From Pseudomonadota bacterium (GTDB lineage: Bacteria; Bdellovibrionota_C; UBA2361; OMII01): a DNA stretch of 37,886 nucleotides. Positions 7,422 to 16,012 of this stretch are shown here, piece after piece; position 1 is the stretch's first letter, and each line of letters starts with the position of its first letter. The translations under genes and the position numbers were made by a program. The notes under the pieces were generated by a model that was not told where the DNA came from, searched no databases, and saw only the letters and a list, made by a program, of their open reading frames with translations. The stretch spans positions 1 through 37,886 of the forward strand of contig OMII01000062.1 of assembly GCA_900299055.1 (NCBI GenBank), in the 5' to 3' direction.

Positions 7422-8609
7422 TCATGCTCGACTCGCCAAGAAGATAGCGGCGTTTCGTCGCTCGATGGTGTAAGGCCCACTCTGAGCCGGCAGGAATACC
7501 GCTCCCCCATCTTTGAGAGCAACAGCACGATGAGCTCCCGAAACCTTCGCCTGCTCACCGATACATAACATGATAGCATCACGAGCAACCTTCGGTATGA
7601 ATACAGACCCGGTACCCTGGGGAGTCAGTGCCAACGTGAAGTCATCTATCGGAAGATCGAAGACAGCTAACTCACTATTCACAGCGCTGGCCTTCGCCAG
7701 CACCGGCAGCCCGGCGTTAGCATACGACACGCTTCTCAGCAGCGTATCGATATCTTTAAACTTCGGTGTTAGCCCTGCCCTAATAACGTTGTCAGAGCTC
7801 GCCATACACTCTACGAGGTCTCCATCCAGATATGCATGAGGGCAATTGGGTCCGATAAATACTGCCTCTCCCGCCTGAAGATGCACTATGTTCATCATGA
7901 AGATAGCGAGCAAGCCAGTATCACCATCACCGTAACACTGCCGAAGCCTATTCACTACTGAGAGCTCTTCCTCGAGACCACTTCCGTCAACTCGCAATCC
8001 ACAAATTTCTCTCACCACTGAGGCAGCCTCGTCTCCCGGAAAATTGAGAGTTCGAGAAAACATATCCTTCAGCAACTCAGGTTGGTGAGTTTGTGATTGA
8101 ACTCGCTGCAGGCGCGCAATAAGCTCGCCGCCCCACACACGCTCGAACGCGGGCAGCTGTCTTACTATCTCGACAAACTGAGACATGGGGCGAAAGCCGT
8201 ATAACAACGTGACTGGTGTCAAGGCTACTCCGATCTCCGGCTTATGAGATGCGTCGGGATAATTACTTGGGTCTCGCTGATGCAGCGTCTTCGCCCACAA
8301 CGAATCTGGATGACTCTGGATCGAAAGACCGAACTCGGGATTGATCGACAGAACTTTGAGCATAAATGATAGCTCCGTCGATCCATCTAGAAACGAACCT
8401 AAGGGAGCAATCTCGCCAGAGGGCAGTAGCACATCACTAGGCCCTTTCGGATGAGTGCCAAGCCAATACTCAGCCAGGGGTTCACACGACTCAAAGCGCT
8501 CAAGGAACCCCGAGATGCGAGATGCTGCCCCCTGCTTACCCCACGAGTAGCGCTGCACATGGCCACGCAACTCAACAGGCCCCATTACTTGAAGATTGTG
8601 CGTTCTCAT
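7422..8609 (-). CDS. manA: Mannose-6-phosphate isomerase, class I
   Basis: Interconverts mannose-6-phosphate and fructose-6-phosphate; a zinc enzyme of the cupin fold, 395 residues as expected. Zinc ligands can be read: Gln98 and His100 in SIQSHPD, Glu125 in SHKPEIG, and the later His in GPNCPHAYLDGD. The type I signature SSDNVIRAGLTPKF follows. N-terminal RYSWG and AEYWLGTHPKGPS are also typical. Starts are the ATG at 8609 or 8585; the shorter form begins just before VELRGHVQRYSWG. It is the first gene of a likely manA-UDP-glucose pyrophosphorylase operon and is divergent from the ATPase gene at 8835. Confidence 0.95.
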   Translation of the reverse strand: MRTHNLQVMGPVELRGHVQRYSWGKQGAASRISGFLERFESCEPLAEYWLGTHPKGPSDVLLPSGEIAPLGSFLDGSTELSFMLKVLSINPEFGLSIQSHPDSLWAKTLHQRDPSNYPDASHKPEIGVALTPVTLLYGFRPMSQFVEIVRQLPAFERVWGGELIARLQRVQSQTHQPELLKDMFSRTLNFPGDEAASVVREICGLRVDGSGLEEELSVVNRLRQCYGDGDTGLLAIFMMNIVHLQAGEAVFIGPNCPHAYLDGDLVECMASSDNVIRAGLTPKFKDIDTLLRSVSYANAGLPVLAKASAVNSELAVFDLPIDDFTLALTPQGTGSVFIPKVARDAIMLCIGEQAKVSGAHRAVALKDGGAVFLPAQSGPYTIERRNAAIFLASRA

Positions 8610-8753
8610 GAATAAGACACGGAAACCCCTGCAACTCCCCTTGGAGAATGCCTAGAGCCTACTGAGAGAGGGTTGCCCATTCGACAAAAATAATCAATAA
8701 GATTGAGGATGTAAACCGACTATGCGCGATTACGCCCACTTGAGCCAATTGCG

Positions 8754-8790
8754 CCGAGACCTTACCCTTCAGTAAGGAATAGAATCTCGG
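8754..8790. promoter_or_regulatory. Two-tier hairpin upstream of the VirD4-like ATPase gene
   Basis: An outer stem CCGAGA (8754-8759)/TCTCGG (8785-8790) directly encloses an inner stem CCTTAC (8760-8765)/GTAAGG (8772-8777) with a 6-nt loop; a 7-nt AATAGAA bulge lies on one side. It ends 44 nt before the ATG at 8835, inside the 225-nt divergent spacer with manA. It has no T-run. It could be an RNA leader structure or an operator; which one is not visible. Confidence 0.45.
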
Positions 8791-8834
8791 TACCATAGGA
8801 AGGGTTGTAACGCTCTTGTTCTCATTCTGCAGTC

Positions 8835-11087
8835 ATGTACGTAGCCCGCCTCCATATCCCCGCTAAAGCCGCCTCACTGGAGGGTGCGATATACGACACG
8901 ACTTTTGGCTCGTCTAACGCCAACTCATTTTTTGGCCAATTAAAGGATATCTGCTCCTCCGGAGTACTGGAGCCTTTCTCACTTGAGTACTACTCAAAAG
9001 ATAATTGCGTCTACGTCTGCATCGCTGGTGAGAAGGCAACTGTCGATGCCGTCACTTCTAATATCTACGGATATTTAGGAAACGTGGAAGTAGTCGAAGT
9101 AAGCGACTACACCGAGCAACTACCCTCAAACGCTCTGGTCGCGAGTATGGACCTCTACCTGGAGTTACCCGACATTTACCCGTTACAAAACTTCAAAAAC
9201 TTTGCGTGGGATTGCACAACTCCCGTACTAACCGCCCTTGGTAGAGTTCCCGAAGGGGACTCGGCCCTCGTTCAAGTGCTTGTGCGTCCGTTACGGGACA
9301 GTACGGCTCTGCATATGGAGAACGCGCTCGCGCGGTATTTTGATTTCTTTAGCCGAATGTTTCGTGTTCGACACTGGTGGAAGTACCACAACAAAGAGGA
9401 AACGGCGAAGGTCATGCACGAAAAGCTGATGATGCAGATGTTTCGCGTGAACTACCGCATAAGCTCCCATGCAGTGATTCCTCCCAAAGCTACAAATGCC
9501 GACATACGCCGAATCAAGACTCGGCTCGCTACCAACTTGCGCAACATCGCTAACGGCTCGAAATCTCTCAACACCACACACCAGAACCGCTTCAGAAGTG
9601 GTCCGGTAGTTTTCGGCGCTTCCGCGAGGAAAAGAATCTCTCAACGGCAATTCAGCAGTCCGTACAAAGTCTGCGCAAAAGAACTGACCTCCATGTGGCA
9701 TCCACCGTCCTTGGGGGTACTACCGAACACCGCTCGAGTTCTCTCGCGCAAAACACCAGCCCCCATGGCCCTTCCGAAGACTCCTAACGACCCGCAGATA
9801 AGCTTCTTCGGGCGTACTAACTATCGTGAGCAACGTCACGAGTTCGGCATCAGAAGATTTGATCGCAGACGCCATCTGTACGTCGTGGGCAAATCGGGAA
9901 ATGGCAAGTCCTGCCTGCTCCACTTACTCGTTAAAAGTGACATCGACCAAGGTTACGGCTGCGCAATCCTCGATCCTCACGGCGACCTCATCGATGACGT
10001 GCTTCGGATCATCCCGAAAAATCGGGTCAAGGATGTTGTCATCTTCGACCCAAGCGATATCGAGCACCCGCCAAGCTTCAACCCGATGATTCCGATCAGG
10101 CCCGAGGACTCGATGCGCGTGACGCTCAGCTTCTTGGATACATTCAAGAAGGTGTTCGGTGGTTCGTGGTCAGACAAAATGGATTATGTGCTCCGCTACG
10201 CACTGATAGCGCTGCTCAATATCCCGGGGACGAGCATTGTGTCCTTACGCCGATTTCTCTCTGATGATGAGTTCCGCAACGAGGTAGTCCGGCGCAGTCC
10301 AGACGAGGTCGTGCGACGATTCTGGGAGGTTGAGTTTCCTTCTCGTCGTGGTGAGTTCGATGCTGGGCCCATCTCACAGCTGCTGAATAAACTAGATGAG
10401 CTACTCGCAACCGACATGGTACGAAACATCCTCGGCCAGCCATCGAATACATTCGACTTCCGAGACTTCATCGACTCGCGAAAGATAGTTCTCTTTAAGA
10501 TCTCAAAGGGAGTCCTTGGCGCAGAGAATGCCTCTCTTCTCGGCTCCCTTATCGTGTGGAAGCTCTATGAAGCTGCTATGTCACGTGCTGACCAGGCAGC
10601 GGACCAGCGACAAGACTTCTATTTCTATGTCGATGAGTTTCAGAACTTCGCAACTCCATCGTTTGGTGAGATTTTGAGTGAGTCGCGAAAGTATCGACTC
10701 TGTCTTACCTTCGCAAACCAATTTCTTGGACAACTCCAATCTGGAATCGCAAGCACTGTCTTCGGAAACATCGCCAACTTAATCTCCTTTCGAGTTGGCT
10801 CTGAGGATGCAGGAGCAGTAGCCAACGAACTAAAGCCTCAGATAGGAGCGAGTGATTTACTGAACCTGGGTCTCAGAGAATTTTACATCAAGATGAGCGT
10901 CGACGGAGAGGTGCAAGAGGCCTTCTCGGGTCGTACCCTTGATGTACATCGGCCAACGACTCAAACTTCTCACACACAGGAGTGCATCGAGCACTCAAGA
11001 AAGACCTATGCGCTCCCCCTCGCCCAAGCAGAGGAGCAGTTAGCGCTATCAGAGATCCTCTCGCCGCGAGCGATAGGAATGAGGTAA
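8835..11087 (+). CDS. VirD4/TraD-like DNA-translocation ATPase, orphan
   Basis: 750 residues. The C-terminal half is a HerA/VirD4-type RecA-fold ATPase: Walker A GKSGNGKS at ~352-359, then AILDPHGDLIDDVL and Walker B with Asp600-Glu601 in FYFYVDEFQNFAT. A later SESRKYRLCLTFANQFLGQL (the sensor/arginine region of type IV coupling proteins) and a FGNIANLISFRVGSEDA block complete the picture. The N-terminal ~300 residues form a mixed alpha/beta region resembling the domain often fused to such ATPases (I think DUF8128, not verified). No transmembrane segments are evident, unlike classical VirD4. No relaxase, VirB or pilus-assembly partners are nearby, so it is an orphan of unknown substrate. It is divergent from manA. 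Confidence 0.8.
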   Translation: MYVARLHIPAKAASLEGAIYDTTFGSSNANSFFGQLKDICSSGVLEPFSLEYYSKDNCVYVCIAGEKATVDAVTSNIYGYLGNVEVVEVSDYTEQLPSNALVASMDLYLELPDIYPLQNFKNFAWDCTTPVLTALGRVPEGDSALVQVLVRPLRDSTALHMENALARYFDFFSRMFRVRHWWKYHNKEETAKVMHEKLMMQMFRVNYRISSHAVIPPKATNADIRRIKTRLATNLRNIANGSKSLNTTHQNRFRSGPVVFGASARKRISQRQFSSPYKVCAKELTSMWHPPSLGVLPNTARVLSRKTPAPMALPKTPNDPQISFFGRTNYREQRHEFGIRRFDRRRHLYVVGKSGNGKSCLLHLLVKSDIDQGYGCAILDPHGDLIDDVLRIIPKNRVKDVVIFDPSDIEHPPSFNPMIPIRPEDSMRVTLSFLDTFKKVFGGSWSDKMDYVLRYALIALLNIPGTSIVSLRRFLSDDEFRNEVVRRSPDEVVRRFWEVEFPSRRGEFDAGPISQLLNKLDELLATDMVRNILGQPSNTFDFRDFIDSRKIVLFKISKGVLGAENASLLGSLIVWKLYEAAMSRADQAADQRQDFYFYVDEFQNFATPSFGEILSESRKYRLCLTFANQFLGQLQSGIASTVFGNIANLISFRVGSEDAGAVANELKPQIGASDLLNLGLREFYIKMSVDGEVQEAFSGRTLDVHRPTTQTSHTQECIEHSRKTYALPLAQAEEQLALSEILSPRAIGMR

Positions 11088-11271
11088 TCATCACGGCGCG
11101 GCAACAACCCTGAATTACCACTATACAGCCCGGGAATAGAACGCGGTCACTTGGCTTTAGTGTGCTAAAAACGCTCTTATCGGCCACCGGCGATTCGATG
11201 GCTCGCTACATGGAATCTAACACGAGAGGCGTTGCTTAAACGAAACGCCACGCAAACGAGGTTTCAAAGCC

Positions 11272-12375
11272 ATGCACACCATTGCCCTATTCGGAGCAGG
11301 TAAGATAGGTGAGTCGATTACCGCCCTTCTCACTTCCTCAGGTCGCTACAAAGTCAAAGTATGTGACGGCGATCTCAGTGCCGCCACGAGACTTGCACAG
11401 GCATGGCCCAACGCCGAGCCTCACATACTCGACGTAGGCGATAAGGCATCTGTCACACAACTTCTTGTTGGATGCTCTGCTGTACTGAGCGCACTTCCTT
11501 TTTCGTGTAACGCAATGATTGCTGAAGCTGCTTCGGAGTGCGGCGTTCACTATGCGGATCTCACAGAGGACGTGAAGACGACGCAGTATGTCGCTAAAGT
11601 GGCGTCGACATCGAAATCGTGGTTTATGCCTCAGTGTGGTCTCGCGCCCGGGTTCATCAGTATCGCTGGGGCCCACCTCATCGCTCTCTTTGACTCAGTC
11701 GATACCCTGAACCTGCGGGTTGGCGCCCTTCCTCTCTACCCCACTAATAAACTCAAATACAATCTCACGTGGTCTACCGTCGGACTCATCAACGAGTACT
11801 GCAATCCCTGCGAAGTGATTAAGGACGGTCACATAACAACTGTTCCACCCCTGCAGGGTCACGAGGTACTTGCGCTAGATGGCGATGAGTACGAGGCGTT
11901 CAACACCTCTGGGGGATTAGGCACCCTCTGTCACTCGCTACTCGGCAAGGTGCGCAAACTGGGCTACAAGACGATTCGTTATCCGGGCCACAGAGACCTG
12001 ATGGCTTTCTTGCTTAACGAACTGCGCTTTTCCGACGACCGAGATTCGTTGCGAGCAGTATTTGAACGCAGCATTCCCACAACAACCCAAGACAAGTGTA
12101 TCATTTTGGCCGAGGCAAAAGGCACGATTCAAGGGCGCTATGTGCAGAAGACATACGCCAGCACTGTTTACCACCAAACCATCGCGGGACGTCATTTTGG
12201 CGCGATTCAGGTGACTACGGCCGCCGGCATCTGCGGCGCCGTCGATCTTGCACTCTCTGGAGCGTTGGGACCACGTAAGGGCTTACTCAAAGTCGAGGAG
12301 ATCGACCTCAAAACATTCCTCGCTAACGAATTTGGAAAATACTTCCTCGATCAGAAAGCGCTTAGTGATCTCTAG
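11272..12375 (+). CDS. Saccharopine dehydrogenase-family oxidoreductase
   Basis: 367 residues. N-terminal Rossmann motif LFGAGKIGESITALL (~5-19), the SAVLSALPFSCNAMIAEAASECGVHYADLTED block (~65-97) and the QCGLAPGFISIAGAHLI segment (~120-136) are characteristic of saccharopine dehydrogenase/LYS9-like proteins, which act on amino-acid adducts using NAD(P). Exact substrate cannot be read; L-lysine or another amino-acid pathway is possible. GAGG sits 10 nt before the ATG. A short inverted repeat (GGCGTT/AACGCC, 11228-11249) lies in the leader. It converges with the molybdenum-carrier-like gene, with only 9 nt between the stops. Confidence 0.85.
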   Translation: MHTIALFGAGKIGESITALLTSSGRYKVKVCDGDLSAATRLAQAWPNAEPHILDVGDKASVTQLLVGCSAVLSALPFSCNAMIAEAASECGVHYADLTEDVKTTQYVAKVASTSKSWFMPQCGLAPGFISIAGAHLIALFDSVDTLNLRVGALPLYPTNKLKYNLTWSTVGLINEYCNPCEVIKDGHITTVPPLQGHEVLALDGDEYEAFNTSGGLGTLCHSLLGKVRKLGYKTIRYPGHRDLMAFLLNELRFSDDRDSLRAVFERSIPTTTQDKCIILAEAKGTIQGRYVQKTYASTVYHQTIAGRHFGAIQVTTAAGICGAVDLALSGALGPRKGLLKVEEIDLKTFLANEFGKYFLDQKALSDL

Positions 12376-12384
12376 CGTCGAGAC

Positions 12385-12924
12385 CTACCGAGTCGGGTCG
12401 AGGATCGCATCAAGAATCGCTCGAGAAGCTGCGTAGACAGTTCCTGGCTCAAAACTCTCTCGTGGCCCGCCGATATTGAGGATGCGGATATCGTTCGTGG
12501 TGATCCACTTCCAACACCCTTCGACATCTGGCGCCTCACCGAGCGTCATGACAAGCGTAGGCTTCCCGTGCAGCTGAGCTCTTTCAACAGTAAGCGGAGT
12601 TCCATCTTGTGGATTACCTTTTGTGAGAACCAGCGTTCCATCTGAATCAATAGCGTTTAACTCAGTGCGAACCGCTGGCGTCGGGCTGCCACACTCCTGC
12701 ATCGGATAATGCGCAGATATCACTCCGTCCTCGGCCCAACGCTCGGTTGGACACCAGCCACGGCACGGCAGCATGAGCTTGAAGGCCGAGTCGAGAGCTG
12801 CTCTATCGACGCCACTTTGACCGCCATTGACGATACACAGACGACGTTTTCCTAGCTTTACGCCACGGATACATCTTCCTATCTCAAGACTCTCTGTCTC
12901 TGAGAGCAGTTTACCTATTCGCAT
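12385..12924 (-). CDS. YpsA-related putative molybdenum carrier (SLOG fold)
   Basis: 179 residues from the ATG at 12924, chosen because GGAAGG and AGGAA lie just upstream; an upstream start at 12972 would add 16 residues not typical of the family. IVNGGQSGVDRAALDSA is the nucleotide/ligand-binding loop of the 'putative molybdenum carrier' family (PF12694, cpYpsA-related SLOG fold). It is followed by GWCPTERWAEDG, the NAIDSDGTLVLTKG strand and LNIGGPRES near the C-terminus. The name comes from a MoCo-carrier relative; binding of molybdenum cofactor by this protein is an inference. Relatives of the SLOG fold also occur in nucleotide-signalling systems. Confidence 0.85.
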   Translation of the reverse strand: MRIGKLLSETESLEIGRCIRGVKLGKRRLCIVNGGQSGVDRAALDSAFKLMLPCRGWCPTERWAEDGVISAHYPMQECGSPTPAVRTELNAIDSDGTLVLTKGNPQDGTPLTVERAQLHGKPTLVMTLGEAPDVEGCWKWITTNDIRILNIGGPRESFEPGTVYAASRAILDAILDPTR

Positions 12925-13272
12925 ATTTCCTGACCCTTCCCGCCACCGTACCGAATCCTGGACACAAACCAACTGAGAGTCAATGAGTGTTCATGAACCG
13001 GAACACCCCTATCACACTCCCCTTTGGAGGCTTAATGATAGCCGATCATAGACCCCTAAATCGACTATTTACGACACATTCGGACCAACTACGACTCACT
13101 CTAATCTGAACGACGTCTGCGTTCGTGAGTTTTCTGTAAATTTACTAACGTCTGCTTGGGTAGCGCCGCTCGCTCTGGTATGAAGCGTGTCGAAATGAAG
13201 GAGCATTGAGCCGTCCGCGCGCGGGCGACTCACGGTCGATAGTAGCTGAATAAGAGTTTCATCTGGTGTCAG
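12925..13272. other. Divergent intergenic region, 348 nt
   Basis: It must carry the promoters of the molybdenum-carrier-like gene (minus) and the tandem-HD gene (plus). Visible structure: a GAACG/CGTTC short inverted repeat near 13108-13124, a CGTCTGC word occurring twice, and a GC palindrome CCGCGCGCGG in the last 70 nt. I see no coding potential and no promoter I would defend. Confidence 0.5.
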
Positions 13273-14586
13273 ATGGGTACTGAGCCAAATCCCCACGATC
13301 CGTCCGCAGAAAAGCCATCCATCGAAGCAGGCCCCCCTGCTGGAGATACTCCTACAACGCCCACGCCGGGGGAAGAAAACCATGACAGCGCCACACCCGC
13401 CGGAACACCAAGTGAGATCTCCGCTCTAAAGGGCCCGCAACGCGATGCAGCCGACCTCGCTGATGCTGCGCTCGATGAACTCGGCAGTGCCTACCCCAAC
13501 GGAACACCACTCCTTTCGGCAGACCCAACAGTTGCTAAAGCTCTCTACTCCTACTCGGACCTTCTCTCAATCACAGATGCCCTAAAGTTCGCTGCTAAGA
13601 TCTTTACCCCTGACCGAACACCAGGCACTTCACAGCCACAAGTGCGGCCAAATGTGCCGGTGCCGCTGCTAGAGTCCTCCGTTGACATCGCACTGCAACT
13701 GATTGTCGCCGGAGCACCGACTAAATACGTCGTGGCAGGCATCCTCCATGACGTCTTCAGTGGCTACGTTGACGCAAATCGTGCGGATCTCAACGACACC
13801 ATCAATCGAAAGTTTGGTGACCTAGACGACACAGGAGAGATATCAGATTTGATCGGACTGGTGGGCAAACCAGATAGTCCAGTCCGTGAGGTATGGCTTC
13901 AGAGGAAAACCAAGGTCGTAAGCTCGCTGCTCGCTGAGATACCGGATACGGACCGACTAAAATCTCCATACTCTCCTGATGATCTAAAGTTTATGACCAA
14001 GGCCCTGCGCTACGTTCACAACACCTTTGGAGAAGCTAAGCCAAGACCTTGGGGGCCACACGAGACCCTCCCGATGTTTCATCATGCATCGCAGGTAGGG
14101 CTTCTTTTGGTTGGATCGGGCCAACCTAAAGAAGTAGTAGTCGCTGGTTTAATGCACGACTTCTATGAGGGCTATGTTAAGAGTCCAACGCGAGACGAGC
14201 TTGAAAGTCACGTGAAAATTCATTTTGGAGCGAGAGTTCACGAGCTCATCTCTGCGGTTACTGAACCCGCAAAGGGCCCGCAAGAGGGCAACTGGAGAGA
14301 GCGCAAGCTCGCCGTAGTTAACAGCCTACGATATGCTGGCCGCGAAGCGAGTACGATCGTGTGTGCGTCAAAGATCTCGACGATGGCCGAGGGAAACAAG
14401 TTCCTTTATCAGACGGGAGATGTGTGTGGATGGTCAGCTGGCAGCTGGGCTGACAACTTGAGCGTATTTCACGAGCTCCGGTCGATTTTTGTGGCTAACC
14501 GAGTGCCGTGGTCTCTAGTCCATCGCTACGACGTCGAACTAAGTCGCTGGTCAAAACATGGCAACGAGGACGACGTAGTACACTGA
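13273..14586 (+). CDS. Tandem HD_4-like (RelA/SpoT-hydrolase-related) protein
   Basis: 437 residues. A Pro/Thr-rich acidic N-terminus (1-50) precedes two copies of an HD domain of the type found in small SpoT-like hydrolases. Copy 1 (~130-250) has VVAGILHDVFSGYVD (His159-Asp160) but no upstream metal-binding His at the expected place. Copy 2 (~265-410) has MFHHASQVG (His270/271), VVAGLMHDFYEGYV (His295-Asp296), FGARVHELISAVTEP and NWRERKLAVVNSL, then CASKIST where the family has A-A-D-K-L-H-N; the Asp is Ser366. Both copies thus miss a usual metal ligand, so hydrolase activity is doubtful. Cytoplasmic; no signal peptide or membrane segment. The ATG at 13273 lacks a strong ribosome binding site. 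Confidence 0.75.
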   Translation: MGTEPNPHDPSAEKPSIEAGPPAGDTPTTPTPGEENHDSATPAGTPSEISALKGPQRDAADLADAALDELGSAYPNGTPLLSADPTVAKALYSYSDLLSITDALKFAAKIFTPDRTPGTSQPQVRPNVPVPLLESSVDIALQLIVAGAPTKYVVAGILHDVFSGYVDANRADLNDTINRKFGDLDDTGEISDLIGLVGKPDSPVREVWLQRKTKVVSSLLAEIPDTDRLKSPYSPDDLKFMTKALRYVHNTFGEAKPRPWGPHETLPMFHHASQVGLLLVGSGQPKEVVVAGLMHDFYEGYVKSPTRDELESHVKIHFGARVHELISAVTEPAKGPQEGNWRERKLAVVNSLRYAGREASTIVCASKISTMAEGNKFLYQTGDVCGWSAGSWADNLSVFHELRSIFVANRVPWSLVHRYDVELSRWSKHGNEDDVVH

Positions 14587-14618
14587 GATACCGCATGAGC
14601 TTGCGGCACTCTGAGCCC

Positions 14619-15818
14619 CTACGACGTGAGCACTTTAATCATCTTGTCTAACCCCCACTCCAGATCCTCTTTTGTGATCGTAAGAGGTGGCGCCACTCGA
14701 ATCGTCTGAACACGGGTATCCTTACACAAAACGCCCTCGTACTTTAGCTTCTTACAGAAGTCCTTGGCGGTTCCCGCTTTTGGATCAATATCGATACCAT
14801 ACCAGAGGCCTCGACCACGCACCGCGCGCACGACCCCCGGTTGTATCGCTTGGAGTCGCTCCAACCCGTATGCGCCAAGCTCGGCCGCTCGTACGTGCGG
14901 CTTCTCTTCTCGGATCAACGCCAAAACCTCTCTGGCAATCGCACAGGCTAATGGATTCCCTCCGAACGTACTACCATGCGTACCTGGGGTAAAAACTCGC
15001 ATTATGGCGTCATCTGCCGCCACAGCTGACACGGGAACAACTCCTCCTCCAAGCGATTTTGCGAGAATATACATATCCGGCACTACGCTCTCGTGATCAC
15101 AGGCGAAGATCGAGCCGGTCCGGCACATACCGGACTGAATCTCATCAGCCACCATCAACACATTACGACGCGAGCAAATCTCTCTGACCTGACGCACATA
15201 TCCATCTGGCGGAATGATGATTCCCCCTTCTCCAAGAATTGGTTCAAAGATAAATGCAGCTGTACGATCCGTGATCGCTGCATCGAGCGCCGCAGCATCG
15301 CCGTACGGTATGGAAGGAAAGCCGGTAGTGAACGGGCCAAAGTTCGTTCGACTATCCGCTGACGTACTAAAACCGACGATAGTAGTTGTTCGGCCATGAA
15401 AATTATCGGAGCAAACTATTATTTCGGCTTCATCCTGCGGAACGCCCTTTACCTCGTACGCCCACTTCCGGGCTGCTTTCACCGCCGTCTCGACAGCTTC
15501 GGCACCAGAGTTCATCAAGAGCACTTTGTCTTTTCCGCAAAACTCAGCCAACTCCTGACAGAGGTAGGCGAAGTTCTCCGAGTAAAAAGCCCGACTAACA
15601 AGGGTGAGCCTCTCAAGTTGCTCGTGCGCAGCTTTAATAATACGAGGATTTTTATGACCGAAATTAATAGCCCCGTAGGCGCTCAACAGATCGAGGTAGC
15701 GTTTGCCCTCAATATCTTCTACCCATGAGCCCTCACCGCTGCGCAAAACGACGTCAAGCGGTCCATAGTTGTGCGCCGAAAAACGCTGCGTTAGCTCTAT
15801 GATCTGGCGAGAATCCAT
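14619..15818 (-). CDS. rocD: Ornithine--oxo-acid aminotransferase
   Basis: A PLP-dependent class III aminotransferase that moves the delta-amino group of ornithine to 2-oxoglutarate, giving glutamate semialdehyde for proline/glutamate metabolism. 399 residues, the usual length. Key parts: MNSGAEAVETAVKAARKW (~102-119), SDNFHGRTTTIVGFS (~137-151), FEPILGEGGI (~191-200), ADEIQSGMCRTG with Asp225 for the pyridine nitrogen, and the Schiff-base Lys254 in ILAKSLGGG. GTHGSTFGGNPLA closes the active site. AGAGG lies 12 nt before the ATG at 15818. No arginine-catabolism genes are adjacent, so it appears to be a single-gene unit, 194 nt after asnS. Confidence 0.93.
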   Translation of the reverse strand: MDSRQIIELTQRFSAHNYGPLDVVLRSGEGSWVEDIEGKRYLDLLSAYGAINFGHKNPRIIKAAHEQLERLTLVSRAFYSENFAYLCQELAEFCGKDKVLLMNSGAEAVETAVKAARKWAYEVKGVPQDEAEIIVCSDNFHGRTTTIVGFSTSADSRTNFGPFTTGFPSIPYGDAAALDAAITDRTAAFIFEPILGEGGIIIPPDGYVRQVREICSRRNVLMVADEIQSGMCRTGSIFACDHESVVPDMYILAKSLGGGVVPVSAVAADDAIMRVFTPGTHGSTFGGNPLACAIAREVLALIREEKPHVRAAELGAYGLERLQAIQPGVVRAVRGRGLWYGIDIDPKAGTAKDFCKKLKYEGVLCKDTRVQTIRVAPPLTITKEDLEWGLDKMIKVLTS

Positions 15819-16012
15819 ACCGAAAGAAACCTCTCAAAGCCACGTGGCTTTCTACGTTAGATGCCTCGTCGGGCAAAACCGTTGTACTACCAACAGTATA
15901 CGGGATAGAGCACCTTCCAACCAGCACAGCGTTTAAAGGAGCCTCGCTATACCTGTAAAAAGAGCAGGATAGCAGCGCCTCAGGGCTCCAACGCTACGGC
16001 AGGCTTCGCCCG

